This document shows, piece after piece, positions 1 through 10,088 of a stretch of DNA of 64,000 nucleotides. Source of the DNA: Streptomyces sp. ADI96-02 (lineage in GTDB: Bacteria; Actinomycetota; Actinomycetes; Streptomycetales; Streptomycetaceae). The notes beneath the pieces are model-generated. The model saw only the letters and a list, made by a program, of their open reading frames with translations. It did not search any database and was not told where the DNA came from. Numbering within the stretch: position 1 is the first letter of the stretch; each line of letters starts with the position of its first letter. Location: contig NZ_ML123034.1 of NCBI RefSeq assembly GCF_003846185.1, forward strand, positions 5,377,393 to 5,441,392. Direction: 5' to 3'. A program made the position numbers and the translations under genes.

Positions 1-336
1 GCTCGCGGCGACGTGCAGCGCGATCAGCTGGTCCGGCTCGGTGCCGGGCACCGAGTTCGGCATGATGCCGAACCGGGTGACGTCGACCTCGGCGACGTCG
101 TCGACGAAGCCGCCGCGCCGGCAGTACACCCGGTCGGCCGCGGCCGGTTCCGAGGCGCTGCCCGGGTGGTAGTACGCGCGGTCCCACCGGCCCGGGGGCG
201 CCTCGCCGATGACGTCGACGCCGGAACCGAGGTTGTGCCAGTAGGTCGCCAGGTCGGGGGCGCCGGGCAGCATCACCGCCATGCCGGTGATGGCGACGGG
301 CGCGTGGGCCGCGCCCCCGTGTGCGGAGAGGGACAT
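1..336 (-). CDS. Beta-ketoacyl synthase of a PUFA-like type I PKS, N-terminal part (runs off the window)
   Basis: The visible 112 residues are the N-terminal end of a ketosynthase domain. I see AITGMAVMLPGAPDLATYW, the usual KS opening, then GRWDRAYYHPGS and the FGIMPNSVPGTEPDQ stretch that precedes the core of PfaA/PfaC-like KS domains. The active-site Cys lies beyond the left edge, so activity and further domains cannot be judged. The ATG at 336-334 is one base past the TGA of the upstream PKS gene (340-338), so the two are read as one operon running leftward. The protein is probably the second subunit of an iterative PUFA- or glycolipid-type synthase (family knowledge). The link between the two subunits is inferred from their spacing. 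Confidence 0.85.
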   Translation of the reverse strand, partial: MSLSAHGGAAHAPVAITGMAVMLPGAPDLATYWHNLGSGVDVIGEAPPGRWDRAYYHPGSASEPAAADRVYCRRGGFVDDVAEVDVTRFGIMPNSVPGTEPDQLIALHVAAS

Positions 337-337
337 C

Positions 338-3300
338 TCACCGCTCCGAGGCGGTGTGGACGACCGAGTTGACCGTCTCCTCGCCCCAGGCGAGTTCCCG
401 CAGCAGAGCCAGGGCGCCCTCCTCGGGGTCGATGAGGGTGACTCCGCGCTGCGCGTAGTGGCGGGCCAGCTCCGGGCCGACCATGCCGGTGTGGCTCGCG
501 GCCGGGGCCCACGGGCCCCAGTGGACGGTCAGCGCGCGTCGCCCGGTGCGTGCCGCCCAGGCGGAGCCGAGGCGGTCCAGGGCGTCGTTGGCCGCCGCGT
601 AGTCGGCCTGGCCGCGATTGCCGAGTACGGCCGCGATGCTGCCGAACAGCAGGGCGAAGGAGGGGAGTTCGGGCAACTGCTCCACCGCGTCGAGCAATGC
701 CGCGGCGCTCTCGGTCTTGGTGCCGAAGACCTGTCCGAACGAGGCGGGCGTCTTCTCCTCCATCAGCCGGTCCTCGATGATCCCGGCGGCGTGCACCACT
801 CCGTCGATACGGCCGTGCTCGGCGTGGATCTCCTTGACCGCCTGGAGCACGGCGGGCGCCTCCCGGCAGTCCACACTGCGGTAGCCGACCCGGCTGCCCG
901 CGGCGCGCAGCGCCTCCAGCGTCGCCGTGATCTCCCGCCGGGCCAGGACCAGGTCGGCGGCGCGGGCCACCTCGGCGGGGGAGCCGTAGCGGCCGGTGCC
1001 CGCGAGCACGGCGCGCAGGGCGGCCCGGTCGCCCGCGCCGGCGGTCTCCGGATCCTCCGGCCCCTCCGGCGCCGGGGTGCGGCCGAGGAGTTCGATCCGG
1101 CACCGGGAGGCCGTCGCGAGAACGCCCACGCAGTGCGCGGTGATCCCGCGAGCCCCGCCGACGACGACCACCACGCTGTCCCGGTCCAGGCCCAGGGCGG
1201 CTGCCTCGGCCGCGCCCTCGCCCGCGGGGCCCGCCCCGGTGCTGCCGAGCGCGCCGAGCGGCGCGGCGGTGAGCCGGGGCGCGAAGCGCCCGGCGGAGGT
1301 ACGCAGGACGACGGGCGGGGCGGCGTCGGCCAGGAGTTCGGCCGCCAGCACCTCCGCCGCGCCGGCCGGCGACGCGTCCGCGCCCAGGTCCAGGCCGACA
1401 CAGCTCACGCTCACGTCCGGGTACTCATGGGCGGCGGTCCGCATCAGCCCGTCCACCCCGGCGGACCGGACCCCGGCCGCCGTACGGGCCAGGACCAGCC
1501 GACGCGGCCCGCGCCGCAGGGCGTCCCGTACGACCGGGAAGCCGGCCGGGAGGAACGGCGCGCCCTCCTCCGCGAGGGCGGAGAGGAGGACGACGCCGTC
1601 CACGGACCCGTCCGCCTCGCTCAGCGGGTGGTCGGCGGCGAGGAGGGCCGCTTCCGCGCCGAGGCTGACCAGCCGGGCGGACAGCTCCGCCGCCACCCCG
1701 CGCAACGCGCCGTCGCCGTCGCCGAGCAGCGCGTACCGCTTGCCGGCGAGCCCGCCCGGTCCGGGCTCCGGCTCCGGTCCGGGCAGGGCCACGGGCAGCA
1801 TCCGGAAGCGGCGGGGCGCCGCGACGAGCAGGTCCGCCTGCCCTTCCGGGGCTCCGTCCGGCGCGGTCACCGGCTCGGGGGCCGCCGCAGGGGCGTCCGC
1901 CGAACCGCCGAGGGCGCGGGCCACCATCCAGTGCGCGATCGCCGAGGCGGTCCGGGCGCGGGTCAGCTCCTCCAGCTCCGCGTCCTCCAGGGAGGCCGGC
2001 GAGGAGCCGCCGGCAGCGCCCAGGCGGCGGGCCAGCTCACCGGCTATCTCGGCCCGCTTGATGGAGTCGACGCTGAGGTCGGCCTCCAGGTCGAGGTCGG
2101 GCTCCACCATGTCCAGGGGATAGCCGGTGCGCTCGCTGATCAGCTCCAGGACCGCGCGCAGGACCCCCTCCTCGGTGAGGACCGGGGCGTCGACGGGGCC
2201 GGCGGCGGGCACCGGGGCGGGGGCGGTGGCCGGTGGGGCGGCCGGTGCGGCGGGAAGGGGCGCCGCCGGGAGCGGCGGCAGCAGCGCCGGCTGGTACGGC
2301 GGCGCAGGGTGCCCGGCCAGGGGCCCGGCGGCCGGGGCGGCCCCGAAGTAGGCGAGCAGCACGTCGCGTTGAGCGGAGACCATGTCCCGGCTGGTCCGCA
2401 GGAACTCGGCGATGAGGGCGTCCGCCGCACCGTCCGGGGTCTGGCCGGCATGCGTCACAGGGGTCTCCACGACTCGTCGGGCCGGCGCGAGCGCGCCGGG
2501 GAGGGGTTCGCCGGAGGCGGTGCGGACGAGGTGTCCGTCCACGGTCCAGCCGGGAAGGCGGGGTGCGGGCGTCCGCTCGGCGTCGATCGCGTCGCGGCCT
2601 TGGAACATCCAATCCGTCACCACCGGCACTCCGGCGGCGGCGAGTCGGGCGAGCGCGTCCAGGAAGCCCGGGAGGCCGCTGTCGGCCCGCGGCTCGCAGG
2701 CGACGACGCGGTGCGGGCGCTCGCCCAGGATGTCGGCGACGAGGCGGGTCAGGACACGGCCGGGCCCCACCTCGACGAAGGTGCGCGCGCCGGCCTCGTA
2801 CATCGCCTCGATCTGCGCCACGAAACGCACCGGGGAGCCGATCTGGGCCGCGAGTTCGTCGCGTACGGCGTCGGGATCGGGGCTGTAGGGGCGGGCGGTG
2901 CGGTTGGCCCAGACGGGGAACTCCGGTGCGCGCAGCGGCTGCTGCTCCAGAGTCCGGCGGAACGCGGGACCGGCCTCGGCGAGCAGCGGACTGTGGAAGG
3001 CGCAGGCGACCGGCAGCCGCGTCGCGCCGTGGCCCGCGTCGCGCAGCAGCTTCAGCGCCGCCTCGACGGAGGCCGTCGGGCCGGAGACGACGCTCTGCCG
3101 GGGAGCGTTGTGGTTGGCGACGACGAGCCCCCGTGGCGGCTGCCCGTCGAGCGCCCGCTCGATCTCCTCGGGGGTGGCGGCGACGGCGGCCATCGCGCCG
3201 GGATCGTCGCCGGCCGCGCCGAGGACGGCCCGGGCCCGCGCGGCGCTGAGGCCGGGCAGCGCGTCCGGGTCGATGACGCCCGCGGCGCACAGGGCGACCA

Positions 3301-6300
3301 GTTCGCCGTAGCTGTGGCCGGCGGCCAGGTCCGGGCGGACGCCGGAGCGGGTGAGCAGGCCGTACGCGGCGAGTTCGACGATCCCCAGGGCGGGCTGGGC
3401 GGCCCGGGTGTCGGTCAGGGCCTGCCGGGCACGCTCCCGCGCGGCGTCGTCGAACGCGGCGGGCGGGTAGAGCGCCTCGGGCGCCCGGCCGTCGCCGTCG
3501 GCCCCCAGCAGGCGGCCGAGTTCGGGGAACGCGGTGAACAGGTGCGCCGACATCCCCGGGCGCTGGCTGCCCTGCCCCGGGAACAGGAAGGCGGTCAGCC
3601 CGGGTTCGGCCGCCGGCCCCGCGAGGTGCACCCCGTGCGGCGGACCGCCGGCCGGCCCCGCGCCGGGGGCCTGGAGGCCGGGTTCGGCCGTGCCGGTCGC
3701 CCCGGACGGGTCGGGCGCGTCGAGTGCGTCGAGTGCGTCCAGGGTGTGCCGGAGCCGTACGCACAGCTCGGCCACATCGTGCGCGACGAAGGCGGCCTGT
3801 ACGGGGCCCTGGGCGCGCCCCGCGCGGTGCGAGGCCGTGGCGGCCAGATCACGCAGCCGCCAGGGGGCGGCGCCCGACCCGGCCGCGGCGGCGAGGTCGA
3901 GCAGTTCGGCGGCGGCGCGGCGGGCCGCCGCGGGCCCGGCGCCCCGGAAGGCGAACAGCTCGGCGGGCCAGCTGTCCCGGGCGTGGACCGGCGGCGGACC
4001 GTCGCCGCCGTGCGCGGAGAGGACGACGTGGAAGTTGGTGCCGCCGAAGCCGAACGCGCTCAGCCCCGCGTGCCGCTGCCCGGGGGCGGCGGGCCACGGC
4101 AGCGCCTCCCGGTGGAAGACGAACGGGCTCTCGCCCTCCTTCCAGGGCGAGACGGGCCGCTTCAGGTGCAGTGTGGGCGGGCGTACGCCCGTGTACAGCG
4201 CGAGCGCGGTCTTGATGAGGCCGGCCAGTCCGGCGGCGCACTTGGTGTGCCCGATCTGCGACTTCACCGAACCGAGGACGCACGCCCCGCTGGACGCGCC
4301 CGCCTCGGTGAACACCTCGGTGAGCACACCGAGTTCGGTACGGTCGCCGACGACGGTCCCGGTGCCGTGGGCCTCCACGAGCGAGACCTGCGCGGGGGAG
4401 ACGCCGGCGTTGCGGTAGGCGCGCTCCAGAGCGGCGCGCTGGCCCTCCGGCCGCGGGGCGGTCAGCCCGAGGGAACGGCCGTCGCTGGAACTGCCGACCC
4501 CCTTGATCACGCCGTACACCCGGTCCCCGTCGCGCTCGGCGTCCGCGAGGCGCTTGAGGACGACGCACGCGACGCCCTCGCCGAGGGCGATGCCGTCGGC
4601 GGTGTCGTCGAAGGCGCGGGAGCGGCCGGTGGGGGAGAGCGCGTGCACGGAGGTGAACAGGGCGTAGTCGTTGATGCCGTTGTGGAGGTCGGCCCCTCCG
4701 CACAGCATCAGATCGCTGGTCCCCATCACCAGTTCCTTGCAGGCGACGTCGACGGCGGCCAGCGACGAGGCGCAGGCGGCGTCGACGGTGTAGTTCGCGC
4801 CCCGCAGGTCGAGGCGATTGGCCACCCGTCCGGAGACGACGTTGGCGAGCATCCCGGGGAAGGTGTCCTCGGTGAGCCGCGGCAACTGCTCGTCCAGGGC
4901 GGCGGGGACGTGTCCGTAGTAGGAGGGGAGCACGGCCCGCAGGGTGGCGGCGTTGGAGAGGTCGCTGCCCGCCTCGGCGCCGAAGACGACACCGGCCCGC
5001 GTACGGTCGAAGCCCCGGCCCTCCTCCCCGTACCCGGCGTCCTCCAGGGCCCGCCGCGAGGCTTCCAGGGCGAGGAGCTGCACGGGCTCGATGCTGCCCA
5101 GAGAGGTTGGCGGGATGCCGTAGCGCAGTGGGTCGAAGGGGATCCGGGACAGGAACCCGCCCCACTTGGAGGCGCTGGCCGCCCCCGGCTCGGCGGAGTA
5201 GTGCACGGCCGGGTCCCAGCGCTCCGGCGGCACTTCGGTGACGGCGTCGTACTGGTCGAGGACGTGCGCCCAGAAGGAGGCCAGGTCGGGCGCCTGCGGG
5301 AACATGCAGGCCATGCCCACGATCGCCACGTCCAGCGGCTCGGGCGCACGGTCCTTCGCCGCGCCGCCCGCCGTACGGGCCGCTCCGGGCGCGAGGCGGG
5401 GGAGGAGGCCGGCGGCGCGGCGGCCGAGGAAGTCGGCGGCCCCGTCGGTGACGGAGGCGTGCAGCTCGGCCACCGTGGTGGTCGCCGAGCGCAGCACCGC
5501 CACCTCGCCCGCCATGAACATCCCCTCGGCGTACTGCCGGGACTCGTCCACGGCCGCGAGACCGCCGGCGGCGGTGCGCTCGACGCCCTTGCTGGCGATG
5601 CGCAGGCGGCCGACGTTGAGGCGTTCCAGCCGCTCCCAGATCTCGCGTCCCGGGACGCCCTCGGCGCGCAGCCCGGCCTCCAGGTCGCGGAAGCCGTCGC
5701 TGAACGGGCTGGGGACGCAGCGGGTGGCGTGTCCCGGGGCGGTGCGCAGCAGCGCGGTCCGCTCGGCGGCGAGCACCTGCCGCTGGAAGAGGGGCTGTAC
5801 GGCTCCGCACGCGACCGCCTCCTCGGTGAACAGGTAGGCGGTGCCCATCAGGACGCCCACCGCGCAGCCGCGGGCGGCGAGCGGGGCGGCGAGGGCGGCG
5901 ACCATGGCCGCCGAGCGCGCGTCGTGGACGCCGCCGGCCAGGAACACCTCGACACCGGCCGCGCCGTCCGGGGCCTGGTCCGCCCACGCGTCGATGACGG
6001 CCAGTTGGGCCTCCCAGAGCGGGAAGCTGTTGCGCGGGCCGACGTGTCCGCCGCATTCGGCGCCCTCGAAGACGAACCGCCGGGCGCCCTGCTCCAGGTA
6101 CTGGCGCAGCAGGCCGGGCGAGGGCACGTGCAGGAACGCCCGGATGCCGTCGTCCTCCAGGGCCCGGGCCTGCGAGGGGCGGCCCCCGGCGATGATCACA
6201 TGGGTGGGCCGGTGGGCGCGCACGGCCTCCAGTTGGGCGGTGCGGGTCTCCTCGGGCGCGAAGCCGAGCACGCCCACGCCCCACGAGCGGCCGGCCAGCG

Positions 6301-7378
6301 CCGTGCCCGCCTCGGCGAGCAGGGCGTGCGCCTGGTCGCGTCCGGCGAGGGCCAGGGCCAGGAAGGGCAGGGCCCCGCCGTCGGCCACCGCGCGGGCGAA
6401 GTCCGCACCGTCGCTGACGCGGGTCATGGGGCCCTGGGCGATCGGCAGAGCGGTGCCCAGAGCGCGGCTCATGGACGAGTCCGGGCGCAGGATGTCCGCG
6501 GCGCCGTCCCCCTCGACGGCGGCCCTGACCGCGTCGGTGACGGCGCGGACGGCGCCCGCGGCGTCGCGGAAGCGGTCGGCGAACCGGGCGGCGAGGAAGC
6601 CGTCCTGGCCCACGGGCAGCAGCCGCTTCTCCGGGTCCCGGCCGCCGAGCAGGGCGGCCACCCGCTCGCCGTCGGGGGAGTCCTCCAGGGGCGTCGCCCC
6701 GGGGGCGCGGCGTTGCAGGAACCGGTGACCGGCCAGGACGGTGGTCTCGGAGCCGTCCATCCCGCGCAGGACGGCGGCGACGGAGGCGGGGACGGCGGAT
6801 TCGGCCAGCAGCGCGAGCTGGGTGTCGAGCACCACGCCGGCGGCTCCGCCGACCACGGCGGCGGCGGCCGAGCCCGGTGCCATGCCTCCGCAGGCCCACA
6901 CCGGCGGGCCGTCGGGGCCGACCGCGTCGAGGAGTTGCTGGAGCAGGACGAACGTCCCGAGCTCGCCGATCCGCCCGCCGCACTCGCTGCCGCGGGCGAT
7001 GAGGCCGTGGACGCCGGCGTCGAGGGCCGCGTGGGCCTCGTCCGGACCGGTCACCTCGGCCAGGACGCGGACGCCCCGGGGCAGGGCTCCGGCCCGCCAG
7101 GGAGCTCCGGCGCCGAGCACCACGGTGTGCGGAAGTCCCTCGTCGCGGACGAGGTCGTCGAGGACTAATCGGCACTGCGGCCCGACACGGACCCCGTGGC
7201 GGCCGGGGAGCCACCTGCGCAGGTCGTCCCACGCCGCACGGGCCGCGCGGTCCCCGGAACCGAGGTCCAGGACCCCGAGTCCGCCGCCGCGTGTGACGGC
7301 CGCCGCCAGCCGGGCGTCGGGTTCGCCGAAGGGAGTCAATCCGATGACCAGGTCAGGGATGTTCTCTGCCGATGTCAT
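338..7378 (-). CDS. Iterative type I PKS, NMO-NMO-KS-AT-ACP-KR (PUFA synthase-like)
   Basis: The protein has 2346 aa. Two nitronate-monooxygenase/PfaD-like TIM-barrel regions come first (about 1-290 and 300-640; note RGSECGGRIGELG and FEGAECGGHVGPRNSFP). KS follows (about 679-1100; DAACASS near 867, HGTGT near 1001, GHTKCAAG near 1043), then AT (FPGQGSQ near 1261, GHSYGE near 1353), one ACP (LSVDSIK near 1771) and KR (GGARGI near 2076, YAAAN near 2259). No DH domain is seen. The ACP motif and KS type resemble PfaA/HglE-like synthases, in which PfaD-type domains act as enoyl reductases on the growing acyl chain. I chose the ATG at 7378 because GGAGA lies 7 nt upstream and homology begins there; the open frame continues to 7618 without a better start. 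The product is unknown and is inferred to be a lipid-like chain. Confidence 0.9.
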   Translation of the reverse strand: MTSAENIPDLVIGLTPFGEPDARLAAAVTRGGGLGVLDLGSGDRAARAAWDDLRRWLPGRHGVRVGPQCRLVLDDLVRDEGLPHTVVLGAGAPWRAGALPRGVRVLAEVTGPDEAHAALDAGVHGLIARGSECGGRIGELGTFVLLQQLLDAVGPDGPPVWACGGMAPGSAAAAVVGGAAGVVLDTQLALLAESAVPASVAAVLRGMDGSETTVLAGHRFLQRRAPGATPLEDSPDGERVAALLGGRDPEKRLLPVGQDGFLAARFADRFRDAAGAVRAVTDAVRAAVEGDGAADILRPDSSMSRALGTALPIAQGPMTRVSDGADFARAVADGGALPFLALALAGRDQAHALLAEAGTALAGRSWGVGVLGFAPEETRTAQLEAVRAHRPTHVIIAGGRPSQARALEDDGIRAFLHVPSPGLLRQYLEQGARRFVFEGAECGGHVGPRNSFPLWEAQLAVIDAWADQAPDGAAGVEVFLAGGVHDARSAAMVAALAAPLAARGCAVGVLMGTAYLFTEEAVACGAVQPLFQRQVLAAERTALLRTAPGHATRCVPSPFSDGFRDLEAGLRAEGVPGREIWERLERLNVGRLRIASKGVERTAAGGLAAVDESRQYAEGMFMAGEVAVLRSATTTVAELHASVTDGAADFLGRRAAGLLPRLAPGAARTAGGAAKDRAPEPLDVAIVGMACMFPQAPDLASFWAHVLDQYDAVTEVPPERWDPAVHYSAEPGAASASKWGGFLSRIPFDPLRYGIPPTSLGSIEPVQLLALEASRRALEDAGYGEEGRGFDRTRAGVVFGAEAGSDLSNAATLRAVLPSYYGHVPAALDEQLPRLTEDTFPGMLANVVSGRVANRLDLRGANYTVDAACASSLAAVDVACKELVMGTSDLMLCGGADLHNGINDYALFTSVHALSPTGRSRAFDDTADGIALGEGVACVVLKRLADAERDGDRVYGVIKGVGSSSDGRSLGLTAPRPEGQRAALERAYRNAGVSPAQVSLVEAHGTGTVVGDRTELGVLTEVFTEAGASSGACVLGSVKSQIGHTKCAAGLAGLIKTALALYTGVRPPTLHLKRPVSPWKEGESPFVFHREALPWPAAPGQRHAGLSAFGFGGTNFHVVLSAHGGDGPPPVHARDSWPAELFAFRGAGPAAARRAAAELLDLAAAAGSGAAPWRLRDLAATASHRAGRAQGPVQAAFVAHDVAELCVRLRHTLDALDALDAPDPSGATGTAEPGLQAPGAGPAGGPPHGVHLAGPAAEPGLTAFLFPGQGSQRPGMSAHLFTAFPELGRLLGADGDGRAPEALYPPAAFDDAARERARQALTDTRAAQPALGIVELAAYGLLTRSGVRPDLAAGHSYGELVALCAAGVIDPDALPGLSAARARAVLGAAGDDPGAMAAVAATPEEIERALDGQPPRGLVVANHNAPRQSVVSGPTASVEAALKLLRDAGHGATRLPVACAFHSPLLAEAGPAFRRTLEQQPLRAPEFPVWANRTARPYSPDPDAVRDELAAQIGSPVRFVAQIEAMYEAGARTFVEVGPGRVLTRLVADILGERPHRVVACEPRADSGLPGFLDALARLAAAGVPVVTDWMFQGRDAIDAERTPAPRLPGWTVDGHLVRTASGEPLPGALAPARRVVETPVTHAGQTPDGAADALIAEFLRTSRDMVSAQRDVLLAYFGAAPAAGPLAGHPAPPYQPALLPPLPAAPLPAAPAAPPATAPAPVPAAGPVDAPVLTEEGVLRAVLELISERTGYPLDMVEPDLDLEADLSVDSIKRAEIAGELARRLGAAGGSSPASLEDAELEELTRARTASAIAHWMVARALGGSADAPAAAPEPVTAPDGAPEGQADLLVAAPRRFRMLPVALPGPEPEPGPGGLAGKRYALLGDGDGALRGVAAELSARLVSLGAEAALLAADHPLSEADGSVDGVVLLSALAEEGAPFLPAGFPVVRDALRRGPRRLVLARTAAGVRSAGVDGLMRTAAHEYPDVSVSCVGLDLGADASPAGAAEVLAAELLADAAPPVVLRTSAGRFAPRLTAAPLGALGSTGAGPAGEGAAEAAALGLDRDSVVVVVGGARGITAHCVGVLATASRCRIELLGRTPAPEGPEDPETAGAGDRAALRAVLAGTGRYGSPAEVARAADLVLARREITATLEALRAAGSRVGYRSVDCREAPAVLQAVKEIHAEHGRIDGVVHAAGIIEDRLMEEKTPASFGQVFGTKTESAAALLDAVEQLPELPSFALLFGSIAAVLGNRGQADYAAANDALDRLGSAWAARTGRRALTVHWGPWAPAASHTGMVGPELARHYAQRGVTLIDPEEGALALLRELAWGEETVNSVVHTASER

Positions 7379-8312
7379 ATTTCTCCGAATGTGCGATGCA
7401 TTGCCGCTGGGGGATTTCGGCCAAGCAAAAGCCGCAGAAAGGCACGCGGTCACGCGGACCCGGAACAGGAATTCCGGCCGTCCGGTGAACGAGGCGAAAC
7501 TAGCGGCAAGGTAGTGAAGGGTCAACGCTGCGTCGCGGGTTCGCACGCGAAACTTGAGCGGTGTCAGGGGTCGCGCCGAAGGGCGGGACATTCTGGTAGG
7601 CGGTGTTCGCCGCGCCACACGTCGTGGAGTGTGAAAGGCCGGAATTCGACGCCTTGGAGAGGCTCAAGAGCGCCGACAGTACTGGCCAGTAGGGGTATTG
7701 TCAGGAGCGCCGCCGCTCCGACTGCTCCCGGTTCTGTCCGGTTCCGGCGTTGCGCGACGCCGCTCTTGCGCCCACGGGCGGTGTCGGCGTACGCCGTACG
7801 GGCCCCGTTTCCCGTGCCGCCGCAGGGGTCGGCCGGCCGGATCGTCGCGGGTGGCCTCCGCCTCGGAAGTGGCGTACTCCACACCCTCGAACAGGGGCGT
7901 TCGACCGCCCGGCGCCGGCGCGGGCCCCGATGCGGCTCCCCGGAGGGCCGCCGCGCGCCCCGGCTTCGCGTGGCCCGTGTCCGGTCCCGGACGCGGGTTG
8001 GACGCGGCGGCGGAGGGTGGGGCGGGGCCGTGACGCCGTTGCGCGTCACTTGAAGTGCTCATGCTCAATGAGCAGTTGGGTCTCGCGAAGGCTCCGTCGG
8101 AGCGGAGTGCGCGGGGGTGTCCGCCGGCCCGCCCGGCCGCCTCCGCCCGCAGGGATGCCCCATGGCCGCCGCGGTCCGCCGCCCGCCGGAGAGGGGGTGT
8201 GGGGCGGGCGCATTCGAGATGTGGGCCCCACCGCATGTTTCCCGCTGGTAACTTGCCTTTTCCCATCCTCCGGATTTCCGCCCCGGGCGGGTCCCCGAAC
8301 GAAAGGAATAAC
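7379..8312. other. Divergent intergenic region between the PKS and a secreted-protein gene
   Basis: These 934 bases hold no gene I can support. Open frames on both strands lack a ribosome binding site, a recognisable domain and streptomycete codon bias. The region must carry the leftward PKS promoter and the rightward promoter of the secreted protein. Near the PKS I see the inverted repeat CCGGAA-6 nt-TTCCGG at 7460-7477. Close to the other gene two more inverted repeats stand in tandem (listed separately). Confidence 0.6.
8030..8073. promoter_or_regulatory. Two adjacent inverted repeats, possible operator pair
   Basis: GTGACGC-CGTTGC-GCGTCAC occupies 8030-8049, and GCTCAT-gctca-ATGAGC occupies 8057-8073. 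Both have perfect arms (7 and 6 bp), and their centres lie about two and a half helical turns apart. They sit about 240 bp upstream of the secreted-protein start, in a region that is otherwise non-coding. A regulator binding site is an inference from symmetry alone. Confidence 0.3.
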
Positions 8313-9857
8313 GTGGGCACAAAGATGTCGAAACGCCGGTCAGCCGTCTTCGCATTGGCCGTCCTGGTCGCCGGAACCGTGGCGGCGGCCCCGCCGGCCG
8401 GCGCACGCGCACAGGCTGGGAAATGCTCACCGATCGGCACCGCCGGAGCCCCCGACCTGCCGGCCGGCGGAACCGACGGATTCGAGGACCTGCGACCCGC
8501 CCCGGCCGACACACAATTACCCGATCAAGTTCACCTCAGGGACACACGGGGCACCTTCAACCGTGTGTGGTCGTTCGCCCTGGCGGACGGCAGCGTGTAC
8601 ACCAAGCCGGCCGGGCTGAGCGGCGGTTGGCGCGTCGCCCCCGTTCCGGACTGCCTCGACGGGCGGATCACCGGGATCTCCGCCGACGACGACGAACTCG
8701 TCGCCGTCGACGGCGAAGGCCGGGTCTTCACCATGGACCACGCCATGAACGAGCCCCGCCTGTGGAACTGGACCAGCAGGTTCGGCCCGCCCATCTGGCT
8801 GGGCAGCGGCACCACGCTGCCGGACGCGACGGTGGACTGGTCCTGGTCGGTGATCTCGCCGGCCGAGGACGTGCGCTGGACCGACGCCATCGGCAAGCCG
8901 CACGAGATCGAGCCCGCCAAGGTCAGCCACGTCTACGCGCTCTCGGGCGACGGAAGCCGGATCACCTACCTGGACCCCTGGCTGCCGAGCGACCACAGCT
9001 ACGAGCTCCGCACCCCGCTGGGCGGGCGCTTCCAGGCGGCGAGACTGTCGGCCAGCGGCTCCACCGTGTTCGTGACCAACCGCTACGGCGACCTGTACAC
9101 CCGGCTCTACGACTTCGACATGTCCGGCGGCAACTCCGTCTTCTTCCGCTACTCCTACGAGGACCAGAGCGGCCTGCCCACCGCGCCGAACCTGCTCCTG
9201 GAGCGCATCGACCCCCGTTACGCCGCCGTGCAGCTCCCCGCACAGGACTGGGTCCGCCAGCCGAAGGTGCCCGGCGAGATGACCGACCGCATCTCCATCC
9301 ACAAGACCGGCCCCCGCCCGGACGCCAGAGAGCTGCGCGTGGAGGGCGTGAAGGACGGAGCGACGGGCCTCTGGCGCAAGGAGATCCGCGCCTCCGCCTG
9401 GTCCTTCACCCCCACCGGGCAGCCCTTGCGGGGCCGAAAGCTCGACAACACGCCCGAGGACCGTTCGACGGACACCCTGGCCCCGCCGTCGCCCCACTCG
9501 TACGCGGGGAACGGCGACGGCTACAGCGCCGAGGCGCCCGGCTTCCGCACGGCCACCGGCGCGACGCCGCTGAATCTCCGGTTCCGGAGCGGGGCCACAC
9601 TGAAGCTGACCCTGCAGACGGTGGACCCGCTGCGGCAGTTCTCCCGTGCCGACGGCCTGGACGACAAGCCCCGCGCGTACAACGGCGCGGTGGAAGTGCC
9701 CCAGGAACTGCTGGACAACCTCTCCCAGCAGCCCCCGGAGGTCCGCGACTTCGTGACCGACACCCTGGGCGCCCGACGCTTCACGACGACCGGCGTCGAC
9801 GCCAGCACCCGCTCGCTGCGGATCGCCGCCCTCGGCCTGAACCTCGCCGCCCGATAG
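8313..9857 (+). CDS. Secreted protein of unknown function
   Basis: The protein has 514 aa. The GTG start at 8313 has AAAGGAA five bases upstream. A second possible start is the ATG at 8325. The N-terminus is a Sec signal peptide: MSKRR, a hydrophobic stretch (AVFALAVLVAGTVAAA), and an Ala-X-Ala type cleavage region (AGARAQA) just before GKCSPIG. The mature part is rich in short beta-type segments with recurring patterns such as VWSFALADGSVYTKP, DGRITGISADDDELVAVDG and LSASGSTVFVTNRYGDLYT, which suggests a beta-propeller-like fold (inference). I do not recognise the family and see no catalytic motif. It is transcribed alone, away from the PKS, and is closed by a strong hairpin. Confidence 0.8.
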   Translation: MGTKMSKRRSAVFALAVLVAGTVAAAPPAGARAQAGKCSPIGTAGAPDLPAGGTDGFEDLRPAPADTQLPDQVHLRDTRGTFNRVWSFALADGSVYTKPAGLSGGWRVAPVPDCLDGRITGISADDDELVAVDGEGRVFTMDHAMNEPRLWNWTSRFGPPIWLGSGTTLPDATVDWSWSVISPAEDVRWTDAIGKPHEIEPAKVSHVYALSGDGSRITYLDPWLPSDHSYELRTPLGGRFQAARLSASGSTVFVTNRYGDLYTRLYDFDMSGGNSVFFRYSYEDQSGLPTAPNLLLERIDPRYAAVQLPAQDWVRQPKVPGEMTDRISIHKTGPRPDARELRVEGVKDGATGLWRKEIRASAWSFTPTGQPLRGRKLDNTPEDRSTDTLAPPSPHSYAGNGDGYSAEAPGFRTATGATPLNLRFRSGATLKLTLQTVDPLRQFSRADGLDDKPRAYNGAVEVPQELLDNLSQQPPEVRDFVTDTLGARRFTTTGVDASTRSLRIAALGLNLAAR

Positions 9858-9900
9858 CACCGGCCCGACACCCCCGCACCGCGACCGCCCCGACCGGGGC

Positions 9901-9932
9901 CGGGCCGGGCCCGCACGACGGGGCCCGGCCCG
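9901..9932. terminator. Hairpin terminator after the secreted-protein gene
   Basis: Perfect 12-bp arms (CGGGCCGGGCCC and GGGCCCGGCCCG) enclose an 8-nt loop, starting 43 bases after the stop codon. There is no U-tract, as is common in Streptomyces. Confidence 0.7.
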
Positions 9933-10088
9933 ACCGGTGAGGACGGTGCGCCGTCACGTACGGCGGTCGCGGTGCGGGGTGGGGTGCCCCGCGCCCTGTC
10001 CCGAAGGTCCTCGACGACGCGCGGCTGTGTACTTCGGACGCCCGCTGCCGCCACGATCGGGCCAGGTAGTCTCGGACGCATCGTCATC

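Noticed and set aside
281..7168. 2295-aa open frame opposite the PKS gene
   Set aside because: Composition is Arg/Gly/Ala-rich without domains; it is a high-GC antisense shadow of the PKS.
7564..8512. Open frames of 111 to 285 aa in the gap before the secreted-protein gene
   Set aside because: Arg/Pro-rich, no start signals, wrong codon bias; treated as non-coding.
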